DNA from: Diphasiastrum complanatum
Taxonomy: Eukaryota > Streptophyta > Lycopodiopsida > Lycopodiales > Lycopodiaceae
Direction: 5' to 3'
NCBI GenBank assembly: GCA_029204225.1
Contig: CM055092.1
Location: 13,938,059-14,002,058 of the forward strand
Length of the DNA stretch: 64,000 nucleotides
Shown here: positions 10,771-21,980 of the stretch, one piece after another
Layout of the letters: every line of letters begins with the position of its first letter
Position numbering within the stretch: position 1 is the first letter of the stretch
Translations under genes and position numbers: made by a program
Notes under the pieces: model-generated
The model's input: only the letters and a program-made list of their open reading frames with translations
Database searches by the model: none
Told to the model about the DNA's origin: nothing

Positions 10771-11918
10771 GATTCTAATGTTTCTTCAACTTTTAGGTTC
10801 TGTCCTAAAGCACTTAGCACTCACTTTTCTCTCAACAAATGATAGATAAAGAGATCTATGAAGATTTAGGACCCTAAAACACTTCTATCTTGAACCTAGA
10901 TGGTTTCCAAGCATAGAAAGGAAGATTGAAACACATGCAACACACTAAGAATGGATTACAAAATCAAACCAACCTGAACACACTCTTGATTAAGCTCTCA
11001 AACTTTCCAGCAAGTGACCAAATCAAGTTATGGTGTGAAGAGTTACTTGCATTCTTAGAAAATACCCAAAACTAGGATGCCAAGATTACCTAGTAATGAA
11101 CAAACTTGATCAACATATGATCAACACACTAAGATATTGATTCAACCTTAAAACCACATGTAAACCACACTTCTAAAAGTTTATAAACTCCAGCAAGTGA
11201 TAAATACAAGATTTAGAGGTGAATGAATGAGCACACTTAGTGAATCACAAGACTAGCTTCACTATCTTGTCAAATCTTGGTGTTTAGATGTAGATCTAAG
11301 ATCACTTCACATGAGAATGTTCCTCAACCTGTTAAGAACCTGAAAACACACTTGCATAATGGTTAACACCTTCCAGCAAATGCTCCAATCAAATTACATA
11401 AGGAGAGTTACTTACATGCTCAACAAAGTACACCAAAAATTATGCCAAAATTGATGACAATCTTTACAATATGCTCTTCACAATGGAGCTTACAATATGT
11501 TCACCCAAAAAAGGGGATCTTTCATCCAAATGGGAGCTTTGCTCAGCCTTTAGGAGAATTACAACTCACTCAAAAGAGCATTTGTCATCCACTTAAGGAG
11601 AAGTTTCATCCACTTAAGGAGAGTGTTCATCCAAGAATGGAGATTGTCAACAATAGGATTGAAAAGAACATTTGTTAGTATTGAATATGCACAAGCCTCA
11701 CAATCACAAATGATTAGGTGTTATGATCTGATCCAAAATAGTTTCTTTTCAGCCTCTGATCTTCAATAGACCTGAAATATGCTTTTGATCCACAAGTTCA
11801 ACTCACAAAACAAAGGTTAGTAAGATTTGATCAACAAAGCAATGCAAAATCATGCTAGAACTTGATCAAACATCCAAATATCACCAAAAATGGAATACTT
11901 ACTGTAAATAGAAGCCAA
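10771..11918 (-). other. Leader of copia 1
   Basis: This is 1.15 kb of AT-rich sequence between primer-binding site and gag ATG with no supported coding. A motif of the type 'cttccagcaa(g)tg' recurs several times (near 11009, 11189 and 11371), each set in similar surroundings. This suggests a degenerate repeated leader with a spacing of roughly 180 bp. Confidence 0.6.
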
Positions 11919-11933
11919 CCAGCTCTGATACCA
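11919..11933 (-). other. Primer-binding site (initiator-Met tRNA) of copia 1
   Basis: The element's strand reads TGGTATCAGAGCTGG directly inside the 5' LTR. The first 12 bases are the standard plant initiator-Met tRNA complement. Confidence 0.93.
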
Positions 11934-12588
11934 TGTGAAAAATACAGATCCTAAGTGGATCTAAACTCCAAGATCATTGGCTTGAATGCTTGCACTCCAA
12001 ACTACATAAGCTAGGAATTGGCAACACATTCTATGCTACCTAGAATGCAAAGAACTTGATCAAAAAGCATTTATCACAAATGGAAACTTCCATAAACATC
12101 AAGTGCGGCCCAAAATAGCATTATACAGTCCATAATACATCAGCCTACCACTTTTGGAAAGCACCTAAGATCATACACAATAGCTTGAAGACAATACACA
12201 CAACAATGCTCTCAATGGAGGAAGAAACAATGACAATGATCTATTGATCTCAATGAAGCATACAAAAGGTTTCTCCAACCTGTTCTCCACGACTTCCCTA
12301 CTATTTATGGATGAGGAAGATGACTCTCTCTCCTCTCTCTAGAAGGTACTTGACCCTAGATATTTCCTATATAGGAAAAATAGCTAAAAATGGCTTATAT
12401 GACCAAAATACATCAAAATGGTCTCATTTTGAAGGGTATGAAGTTTGACACTTCATCATACTGAAAAAATACAGTAAATAAAAACATTGTGGCCTGGTTC
12501 ACACGTGTGAAACTCCAGAACCAAAACTATTTATAATTTTAGCCAATTTAGGCCTCAAACTAGCTAGGAAATGTTGACAATTTTCACA
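11934..12588 (-). repeat. 5' LTR of copia 1
   Basis: 655 bp, matching 6167-6821. The palindrome TTCACACGTGTGAA lies at 12498-12511. A stretch reading tatttatgg on the + strand near 12302 is the likeliest TATA area on the element's strand, but I could not fix the start site. Confidence 0.95.
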
Positions 12589-12643
12589 CATAGCTGGCGC
12601 CAATGGCGCCGAAAGTAAAGCTTGTAAAGGTAGCTTTACAACA

Positions 12644-13226
12644 CCAGCGGTATGCCGTCGGGATCATTCGGTCCGTGGCGCCAGCGGTATGCTGTCGGGA
12701 CCATTTGGTCCAGGAACTGGTTGTTTCCATATCTGTCGCGGCTTGTGGTTCTGAGTGTGCCTTGCATGAACGTGAATGCGTTAAGCTCTTTGGGAACGCG
12801 CTCTAACCTGTCGGCTGAGTTGGATGGCTTGCTTGGGTGGATGTTACCTGTTCATGGCTGTCCAGTCTGGCGTGGCGCCAGGTTGGCTTCCAGCGCTCGT
12901 GACGAAGCTTTCAGTTGGTTAAGTCTGATGTTAGTCGAACCGCTTGCTTGGAATGGATGTTACTCGTTTGTAACGAAGCTTCGAGTTGGTTAAGTTTGAT
13001 GTATGTCGGGCGGCTTGCTTGGAGGGAAGTCACCCACGTCGGGACCCCCGATCTGGCATGGCGCCAGGTTGGATCTCAATGTTGGTTTTCGAAACTTCAA
13101 GTTGGTTAAGTCTGATCGTTGTTGGCGAGTTGGCTTCTTGTATGTCAAGTGGGTTTGGATGGCAAGAGTTGAAGGCTGGGAAGCTAAGTCGTGGTTCCCG
13201 GCTCCCTTTGGGATGCCTGTGCTACA
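12644..13226 (+). repeat. Family-E LTR fragment, plus orientation (right piece)
   Basis: This is the 3' part of an E LTR, from ccagcggtatgcc to the terminal gctaca. It contains a ~37-bp tandem duplication at its start (gccagcggtatg...ggtccgtgg). It also holds three direct repeats of AGTTGGTTAAGTCTGAT or one-base variants, at about 12913, 12984 and 13100. About 400 bp of the same LTR are missing between this piece and the one ending at 5018. Confidence 0.8.
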
Positions 13227-14197
13227 CATTGTCTCGACCTCGGGTAACAACTGCCCAAGTCTGGCTAGCACAAACGACAAGATAACCCTAGCATGCAATA
13301 GTGCTCGTCCCTCCTTGTGTGTGATTTGGAAGAGAGAATGAATCCTGAAGAGGGTCACCTCTCCTATATGTGCATAAGGGTCATAGGCCACCCCAAGACG
13401 GGCCCTACCCCTATGATTTTTTCATCAACACATCTTTACAAGAGGGGACTTTATTTATATCTTCTAAGACATTCGCAGTAAAAGAGACAACTTAATCACT
13501 TTAAAAGGTGTTTTCAAAACGAGCAGTGATATTGATTGCCGAGGTCCAACCCAAAGGCAACATGCACAAAATGTTTGACATGTTAAGGTCAGTCGGTTGA
13601 CTTGGGTGAGAGTGATACTGCAAGTTGTAATGTTGTGCCATAGGTTTGAATGCTCTTGCATTGTACATGTCTTGTCGTTGACATCCTCAAGTTTCGAGCT
13701 CTGCTCTTTTAAACTGTTTCTTATGTAGAATGGATAGTGTTAGCGATTCAAACTAGCACAATCAATGTTCTACTATCCTATTATTAAAATGAACGTTTAC
13801 GTCTCAAAAATCTTGAATCTCACCAAGAAAAGACCAACTACTTCTAAAGCATGTGCATGCTTGCACATGAAGCTCCCTACAAAAATGCCACTCCCCTTAC
13901 GTCAAACCAGGAGTACCTATTACGTCAATTTCCTTCGAAAACGCCTCTTTCTCGTTAGTTGAAATTCAAGGCCGTTCCCCCTCCCTCCCTCTGACCCAGT
14001 AAAGCCGGAAAAGGGTCAAATACGCACGGGGCACCCATTTCTTTTGGTCTTTCTTGTCTTTACATCACCCCCACTGCGCAATTGCATTCATCTCCTTGAC
14101 GAGCATTCGGGTAATATATCGCAGCGATCCATCTCGTCTTCTCGTCTATCTTCTGACAAGACGAGGCCGTGCCTTATCGGCTTCCTACTCCCTATTC
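13227..14197. other. Region upstream of the epimerase gene; nothing coding recognised
   Basis: Begins where the E-LTR fragment ends. No protein similarity is apparent on either strand. The last ~200 bases (from about 13980) become CT-rich, as plant core promoters and 5' leaders often are. The gene's promoter probably lies here. A stretch at 13230-13430 that starts tgtctcgacc and ends atcaaca could be a further LTR scrap, but I have no second copy to support it. Confidence 0.4.
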
Positions 14198-14280
14198 AGA
14201 TTTCTTCTTCCTTTCTAAGGATTTCAGATTTCTTCTTCCTTTCTAAGGATTGCAGATTTTTTCTTCCTTTCTAAGGATTT
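14198..14280 (+). repeat. Threefold 27-28-bp pyrimidine-rich tandem repeat
   Basis: Unit starting cagatttcttcttccttt, with copies at about 14198, 14225 and 14253. It lies about 950 bp upstream of the epimerase start codon, in what is probably its 5' leader or proximal promoter. A short upstream reading frame (ATG at 14286, nine codons) follows. Confidence 0.75.
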
Positions 14281-15228
14281 GCTGATGAATGGAGTTACTG
14301 AAGAAGAATTTTGAGATGTCAGAGGATGAAAAGGAATTCCGTTATTCTGACAAGAAAATGATTTAAGCCAGCAAGTACGTGTGTTGTCACTATGTCAAAC
14401 ACAGCCGGTGTCTGCTCGCTATCGGTTTCGTCCATCACAAACTACACATGAGATTTGGATCGAGTTGTAATCCTTACTCTTGAGCAGTAAGCGTCTTATT
14501 AACCTTTGATGCTGCTTATTGTGACATATCAGGATGCAGTCAGCTGTGGTTTTTTATTTTTTTCCCCTCGAATGTTTAGTTTTGACTAGGTTGAGTGATC
14601 TTCATGAGGAACATTACATTGCCGAGCCAACTCAAAATGCTATGTCAATTCACAATTTAGGAGTAATCGTTGAATCTGACCAATAAAGGTTTCTATTTTC
14701 CAGCTACATCAGGAGAATGGATGGCGTCTAGATAATTGAGTTCCAGATTTTTGCCAATATTTGAAAGAAAGTCTACATTCGTTCAGAACAGTAGCGACTC
14801 GAACTTGGCAAGTTTATTGTAAGCAATATGTTGACATGCAGTTGTCTCAGCTTTCCGAGTTCTCGAACGACAGCAGTAATGGCTTAGTTTTCTCGATTTG
14901 CTGAACTTTTTGCTGTGGTTTTCGCTTTAGGGTGGTGCACCTTAATGGTTTCAGTTGGAAGCATTTTGCTCTCTCATCAGCACGAATGGGAAACGTTTTG
15001 AGCTGGAATTTTTTTTCTATTCTCAGATTTGCAGCAGTGTGAGCATGATGACATATGCAGCGCTCTATCCACGTCCTCAAAAAATTATAATCCGGTTTAG
15101 CGAAGCTAGGGAACCGGAAGCGCAGCAGAATCTGAATCATGACTCATTTTTCATGCACGAAGATTTGGCTGCAGATTTAAAAGAAGCGTAAAGACAACGC
15201 CTCAACTGATATTTCTGATATTTCGAGG

Positions 15229-18200
15229 ATGGTTGATACAGACGAGCGGAGTGGTTTCGATAAGATTATTCTACGAGATAGTCATGGTTTGGAAAAAGTT
15301 ATTCTGAAAGAGCCTTCGGGATCTACAGCGCAAGTATGATTTGCATCCTATCTTTAATGCGGCTCAACATCATTTACGCCTAATACTTTTTGCGTTCTTT
15401 TGTTTTCCTCGTTTTCACATGTCTTTTCCGGTTATGCATTTATGGCTTAGGTCGGCCTAGAATCTTTTCTGGTGCATAAGCGAGATGTGTCACTTTTTAG
15501 ATTGGAGCATTTTTAAGTAGGATATTTGTGTTCCTACGACTTATCAGCGATCCTTACGTCTTAGGGTGATACTTTTGCATACACGATTGAGGCTTTGTCG
15601 TCCACAAATGAGATTCCAGCAGTGGTTCCCAGATGAGGCATTAACAAGGGTGCCCATCCAAGACTCAGATGGGCCACATGATATTTCAGGTGAAGTAGAG
15701 AGAGATTCTGCACACATGGCATTCACATTCTCTTGATGGTTCCATAGTTCATGATTTCTAGATACTACAGATGAGCCATGAAGTCGTTGTGATGGGGCAC
15801 ATGCATACCCAGTGTATTTACAAGTTGTCAGACATGAGCCTCTCACGCATACAACGACTTGCTTATTCAACTCCTTAATTGGTTCCCACGGTTTTGGCAG
15901 AGGCATATGAGATTGGCCTTTTACAACAATATAGTTGCTCATAAGTTGTATGGGAAGTTGAGCTCATGACTTTCTAGCTACTAACTATACAAACCATCCA
16001 AAGATAACCTGAGCATAATGATGCACATAATGTTCATAAATTTCTATTGTAGGTTTGGCTACCCATCTACATAAGTTGATACAAACTTTGTGATTGTTGG
16101 TGCTACACTCATTGCTCTATTATGCGCAGAGCATGTATGCATAGCTTCTGAGTTTCTTAAGTTGCACTTATTCTTGTCATGACTAAAATATGGCTCTTCA
16201 CCAAAAGAAGGTATAATATACACAGGAAAAGCCATACTAGTATCACCTGGGATATGAGTATCAAGTGAGAATCGTTCCACTTCACCTGAGAGATAAACTC
16301 AGGACGAACAATCTGTGTAGAAAAACGAGCAAGCTACTGAAGCATCATCTGTTGCTACTATTGCTGCCTCTGTTGAACATATCCATGATAGAAAGCTCCA
16401 CCTCAAATGCTTCAAACACTACTATTGAAGAAAGTATGTAATAAGATGCTATTGAAGGAGCGGACTCTTGTTGTCACCCCAAGTAGATCTGAGGTACAGA
16501 GAACTACACTAATAGGCTGAAAATGATGGCAAAAAATGTGATAGATGAGGGATGAAGAATCAGCAAGCAAATGTGTATCCAAATGCTGATGAAACCACCA
16601 AAAGGGGTGCTGGATAGCAAGAAAGCCTGTTCACAGATGCTAGAAAAATCAGCAAAGGAAATTGAAGAGAGAAGTGGTCAAATTTACTTCCATAATTGTT
16701 GCTAGTGGTAGATATATGCATCCACAATGGTTGTAAAAATCAGCAAGCAATATATCATGCAATAGGCCTGAATATGATCTCCAAAGTAGTTGCCTACTAC
16801 CAATAGATGTTGTCCATCACTGTTGTAAAAGTCAGCATGCAATAGAGGAAGAAAGGAATGCCGAAATCACCTGCAATATGGGCACCAACTATAAATAGCT
16901 GTTGTCCACCAAACATATACTAGAAAAAGTAGATTTTAGCAAAAAATACAGCAAAAAGTGAAGAGAACTGTCAAATATTACCTCCAAAATAGGGTGCTAG
17001 CTGAAACAGGATCCAAAAGAGGTAGTGCTAACCAAAGTAGGCGCCAACTTTCTCCAAGACAAATAAGAATCTCCAAATGTGGTGCCAACTTTCTCCACAA
17101 AAAATATGATTACGGATCTTCACATGAAAGTTCTTTGATACCAGGTACGATTGCAACCATAGATTTTAAATTCAAATAAATCATAAATGAATATAAATGA
17201 CACGCAAATAGCAAACTTCCATGAAGCATGATCATTGACATCACATGTAATCAGAGGTTAAAGCCTTACAAGCAATAGTGATGAGTGCTCCCACGATGAG
17301 CTCAAGCTACCTCAATATCCAAAGATACCAAAATGTTGGAATGTGCACCTAAGCCCATCATTAATTTGTGCCCTAATGTACAAGTATTTAGAAACCAAGA
17401 ACGGGAGAAATGTAGTGCTCACACTCCAGTCTATGAATGAAGGTCCCTTTGCTAACATGTGAGATGAAAATAGCACTGATTTAAAAATTTGGTAAATGTG
17501 GCATTGGTTCCTAAGTAAAGGTAGCATTGGAAAGTAAAAGCAGAATTGTATGGGCTAGATTTCCATAACAAGAATGTGCTTTTAAATTACATTTTGGACA
17601 TTCAAAAGTTGGGGACCTCAACTTGCATAATTTAGGATTTTGCTTAATCTCCATCTGTTCCAATCTGCAGGTGCAGTATTCCTTAAATATCTTCACAGCA
17701 GACTAGGCCTGCAAGCGATTTAGCTTGCTTTGATCCTTGGCCCACTGCATTTGTCTCTTTTGATTAAGATTGTGACTATCTACTTCAGTGCCTGCTACTG
17801 TAGAGTCCGTATTGTAACTTTGTAAAGGGTTGCAAATTTTTCACGGTACATCATGTTGTAGCAATCTCTGAGGTGCTAACATAGTTCAACCTCTTAGAAC
17901 CGTGAGCTTGACCAATCTCGGGATGCTCATGAACAAGCATTTATCTACCTGTTTAAAGTAGATATTTGTCGATGGTCTGAGATTATGGGTAGACTGCAAA
18001 GGTTGAAGAAAATTTCAGTGTTTATTGAATGTTCTATTTATTGTTTGGGAAGTTGAATTTACTTTTTTATTTTTTGTTTCCAGAAGGAAATGTCTCATTT
18101 TAAATTCTTTTGTCTACAATTGTATTAGTGCATTACTTGTTGGCCTACAAACTTGCTCCAGACTGCTGAATGTACAGACAAAGGTAATGCGTGAGCTACT

Positions 18201-21200
18201 ACTAACTTTAGCTTCATGGGTAAATGATGTTGTGCGGCATATAGCACATATGATTCAATCCAAAACCTTTATAATGCATTTAAAGTAAGATTCATCATAG
18301 AAAATATCTTCTTGTAGGTGCACCTATTTGGAGGACAATTGACATCATGGAAGAACGATCAAGAAGAGGAGTTATTATTCATGAGTAGCAAGGTCATCTG
18401 CTGATACACCTCTTTAAGTTTGCGTGCTCATATCATGTATTATTGAGTAGTATGTTTGCATATTGCTTTCTGCACAGACAGGCTCAAAGATGAAAAGTAA
18501 ATTTACACTGTTAAGAGCTGATTAGTTCTCTGGACAGACTCTGCGTGCCTAAAACTGGCTAAGATTGTTTAATATTTTATTTTCTTAAAAATATGGTAGT
18601 TAATGCACTAAAACTCTGCTTTTGATTAATGCAATTATGTTTCTTCGATTTCATTGTACAATTTGGAATTTTAAGCATTTCCTGCACAAGGTATGTATTT
18701 GTTGGGCATGATAAGTCAATGCTGAATGTTTTAAATACACTCAGGAAACATACAAGCCTCCAAAGGCGTTAAGGGGCGGAATACCTATTTGTTTTCCACA
18801 GGTATGTAGTATGATGCCAAACTTATCAATCTTAGAATGTAAAATATGGAAATGTAATATTAGTGATATGAGCGATGCTACAGTTTGGCAATTTTGGATC
18901 CCTGGAGCAGCATGGGTTTGTGAGGAATAGAATCTGGTCCATTGATTTGGATCCTCCTCCTATCTCAATAAACAGCAGCAACAACAAAGCAGTAGTTGAT
19001 CTTCTTTACAAATCAAATGAGGATGATTTGAAGATCTGGCCTCGGAGGTACAAGCATGTTCAAGTTGTTTTTTACATTGCTTCAAGGCCAGTCTGAATGC
19101 TAAGCCTTTACTTTTGCTCCATTCAAGACAGTAGTATGCTTATCTAATGAAAGAAAACTGGCACTACATTGGGAAGCTGCTCTATCTGCATCACTGCTTT
19201 GCACTTGACATGGTTGGACTGAAAAATTTGGATCTTGTGGCTGTTAGATGTGGTTTGTATCTAATGAGGTCACTCTTAGCTCCTGGATTCTTAGTGCTAT
19301 GAATTTTTGGTGCAGTTTTGAGCTCCGCCTGAGGGTAGCTTTAGCACGTGGAGGGGACCTTACTTTAACTGTGCGCGTTAGGAATACAGATACCAAGCCT
19401 TTGACTTTTACAATTGCACTGCATACTTACTTTTCAGTGTCAGACTCCAGGTAAGTATATCTTGCACACTGTCATGGATCTTATTATATAATTCATAGTT
19501 GCCCAGAATTGCTGGAAAAAAACAGAAACAGATCTTTAAAAATTCATAGGGATTGACAGTAACAGGGATTGATGCACCTTTGAATGCGTTCAAGCCATCT
19601 GCAGGCCTTTTAATGATCAAAATAAAGTCGTAGTGAGTAGTTGGTTTGATCAGAAGGTTTAACAATGCATGCATACAATTTGTTTTTTTCCAGAAGACGT
19701 CATTGTTTTCTGGTAGAATCACACATGATTATTCCTGAGTAGGAGGTGGCTCCTCTATCAGACCTGCCATATACGTAGATTGATTCATGTCATTTCTTCT
19801 TCAAATCCATGAAATCTTTGATTCGTCTTCTCGATCAGTTAAGTTTTCAGATAAGGAGAAAAATTAGCAGGAAGGAAGACATGGTTTACAGTTTCAGATG
19901 AAAGGTCAACTTATGTTGTTTCTGAGTCCTGTTCATGCAGCTGAAAGTTTGAAACTTGTTCTTTACTGTGGATTATGCTGTTTTCAGTGAAGTGCGGATA
20001 GAAGGGCTGGAGACTCTTGACTACATGGACAATCTTGAACAAAAGGAAAGATTCACAGAACAGGGAGATGCCATAACTTTCGATGCTGAGGTGATTTATA
20101 TTTTTTCTATGAAAATTCACTCAAGCGACTATTTTTCCAGATTGAGCTGTTTCAAATTGACACTTGTAGAGATATGTACAGTTTGTGTTTTCTGAAGATA
20201 GGGTGTATCCGTTTAGTGCAGGTTGATAGATTCTACTTGAGTACACCAACTAAACTTGCTATCATTGACCATCAAAAGAAGAGGACATTTGTGCTGAGAA
20301 AAGAAGGGCTACCTGATGCAGGTTTGTATTTGCAATCACATCCTTATTGTGGTACCATAACGTAGCTGATTAGCTGTCTTTCCCTTGAAAGTGATTATTT
20401 TTGGTGCTATAAGGCATTGCAATGAACACTTTATGGATCACATATGAGCCAATGGGATTCATCCAATAGGTAATGCATGAGTTACATATTGTCAGCACCA
20501 TTTACTAAAGATCTAAAAAGTTATCAGTTTAACTCTTCAAGCTAGCAACTTCAAGTAATTAGCCATCTTACTTTGGACAATCTTTGAGCCATCAATATAT
20601 TTCAAACATTTGTGAATATTGATAATTTTAAGGAAAGGAAGGTAGTCAGAATCAATACTCTTTCGTGTCCTGGTTGGTTGCATACTTTTTAAGTGTCTCA
20701 TTTGGGTTATATGGGAATCCTTTCCAATTGCTCACCAACATTTATGTGCCATTCATGCAGAGTACATAGGCCACAAGTGGCTAGCTTATTAGAGGACATT
20801 ATACCTTCTGCTCTGGGCAATTGGATCCCTCTTTGGCATGATCCGACATTAGGTCATGTGTGACATGGTCCCTAGCCTTGACTCATAGATAGGGGCTCTC
20901 CTCTATCAGTAAAAATAGGTATGAAAGTTCCTTATTGATGTATATTTGCTAGGCCTTACGAGTTGAAAAAACTAACCATTAGAGAGGTTCAATATTATAT
21001 CAAATGAGGGAGGGTGACAACACAAGAGATTGACTCACATGCAATGTGTATCAAGGGAATCACACAATAGTGTTAATGCTTATGAAGGTCTTTCACAAAA
21101 TTAAACCTATTGTAGATTGAAAATAAGTAGAGATTAGTGTTTACTGACTACTCTGAATCTGCATACCCACCACCCACCTCATATTTAATAGAAGCCACTT

Positions 21201-21980
21201 TGCTAATCAAGCTGGACAAGTTAATGGGTTGTTGTTTACAAAAGTTATCTTATCATGAGTTAGACATTAAAAGCAGTGAGACACGAGGTTAGTGGCTGGT
21301 GGCCAGATTGATGGACCTAGTATTAAGAGGCTCATTAAGAAAAGGCTGCTGGATGCCACTGACATTCATGGTTTATTGACAAAATGTTTACATTCAGTGT
21401 TAGGTGGAGTAAAATTTTTCAGTTCCCCTTCATAAAATTGAGGAGTAAAGATAATAATTAGTGGAGAGGTTTAATGATAATAGAGGTGACTTTTAGTGAT
21501 GGTTGCCATTGTAATGCACATTAGACCAGCCATTTTTTGAATCAGCAAGCTCCTAGATATCTCCTGCGTGCTTATAGACTCTAGATGTCATTTAAGTGCG
21601 CATGTCAGGAGTCCACACACAAGCCACTCTTAATAAGTAGGCTAATATGGGGGGCTACAAACTTTTTGTTTTACTTGTGGCTTTTCAAAACATGAATTTA
21701 AAATTTTGCTTTGCAAATTGCAGTGCTTGGTGAGACATACTCTCATGGTTACCTGTTGATGGTTGCTGTAGGTGTATGGAATCCATGGGACAAAAAATCA
21801 AGAGCCTTACCAGATTTTGGTGATGAGGAATACAAGGATATGGTGTGTGTAGGAGCAGCAGCTTTTGAGAAGCCAATTGCTCTAAAGCCAGCTGAAGAAT
21901 GGAAAGGGCGCCAAGCATTAAGCCATGTTCCTTCGAGCTATTTCAGTGGCCGTTTAGATCCCATTAAAGTTCTTGGATGA
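15229..21980 (+). CDS. Putative glucose-6-phosphate 1-epimerase (D-hexose-6-phosphate mutarotase), eight exons
   Basis: Exons by splice sites and reading frame: 15229-15333, 18318-18392, 18745-18801, 18884-19047, 19316-19450, 19988-20090, 20222-20321, 21772-21980. They sum to 948 bases, 315 residues plus stop, with all introns GT-AG and phases matching. The family interconverts alpha and beta anomers of hexose 6-phosphates in a beta-sandwich fold. Hallmarks: LFGGQLTSWKN (37-47), RGGIPICFPQFGNFG (70-84), QHGFVRN (88-94), the likely catalytic histidine in ALHTYFSVSD (H170), EGLETLDYMDN in exon 6, and VWNPWDKK at 248-255. Length fits plant homologues of about 310. Oddity: MVCVGAAAFEKP has Gly274 where homologues carry an acidic residue. 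An in-frame stop at 15178-15180 limits N-terminal extension; an earlier coding exon is not excluded. No transit peptide is evident, so it is probably cytosolic. Confidence 0.92.
15544..16280 (-). pseudogene. Possible decayed coding relic inside epimerase intron 1
   Basis: The minus strand carries open stretches of 132 codons (15544-15942) and 73 codons (16059-16280). Further upstream (16290-16390) there is a Gln-rich reading with several stops. I recognise no domain. It could be a remnant of an inserted gene or transposon, or chance. It lies wholly within the 2984-bp first intron and on the opposite strand. Confidence 0.25.
16440..16960. repeat. Degenerate short repeats in epimerase intron 1
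   Basis: Related phrases such as 'tgtaaaaatcagcaagcaa', 'tgtaaaagtcagcatgcaa' and 'agaaaaatcagcaaaggaa' recur with spacings of roughly 70-120 bp. They alternate with phrases like 'agttgcctactaccaatag'. This looks like an old, diverged minisatellite. No unit is perfect. Confidence 0.4.

Larger units (their letters stand above)
6167..12588 (-). mobile_element. Intact Ty1/copia LTR retrotransposon (copia 1)
   Basis: The element is complete: two 655-bp LTRs, tRNA-iMet primer-binding site, one 1317-codon gag-pol ORF, polypurine tract, and a perfect 5-bp target duplication catag at 6162-6166 and 12589-12593. I saw only two LTR differences (near 6543/12314 and 6772/12533), so insertion is very recent. 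It sits inside a family-E LTR. Nothing in the sequence prevents it from being autonomous. Confidence 0.96.
5019..12643 (-). repeat. Family-E LTR, minus orientation, split by copia 1
   Basis: The LTR begins tgtagcgcagg at 5019 and ends agctttacaaca at 12643, the same termini as the E LTR at 55555-56800. Removing copia 1 and one copy of its target duplication leaves about 1.2 kb of continuous LTR. No internal E sequence adjoins either end, so it is a solo LTR or a recombinant remnant. It is flanked by two pieces of a plus-oriented E LTR and has no target duplication. Confidence 0.8.

Noticed and set aside
11442-11678. 78-codon plus-strand frame with repeated HPLKE/HP motifs
   Set aside because: Lies in the copia 1 leader antisense to transcription; the repetition reflects leader repeats.
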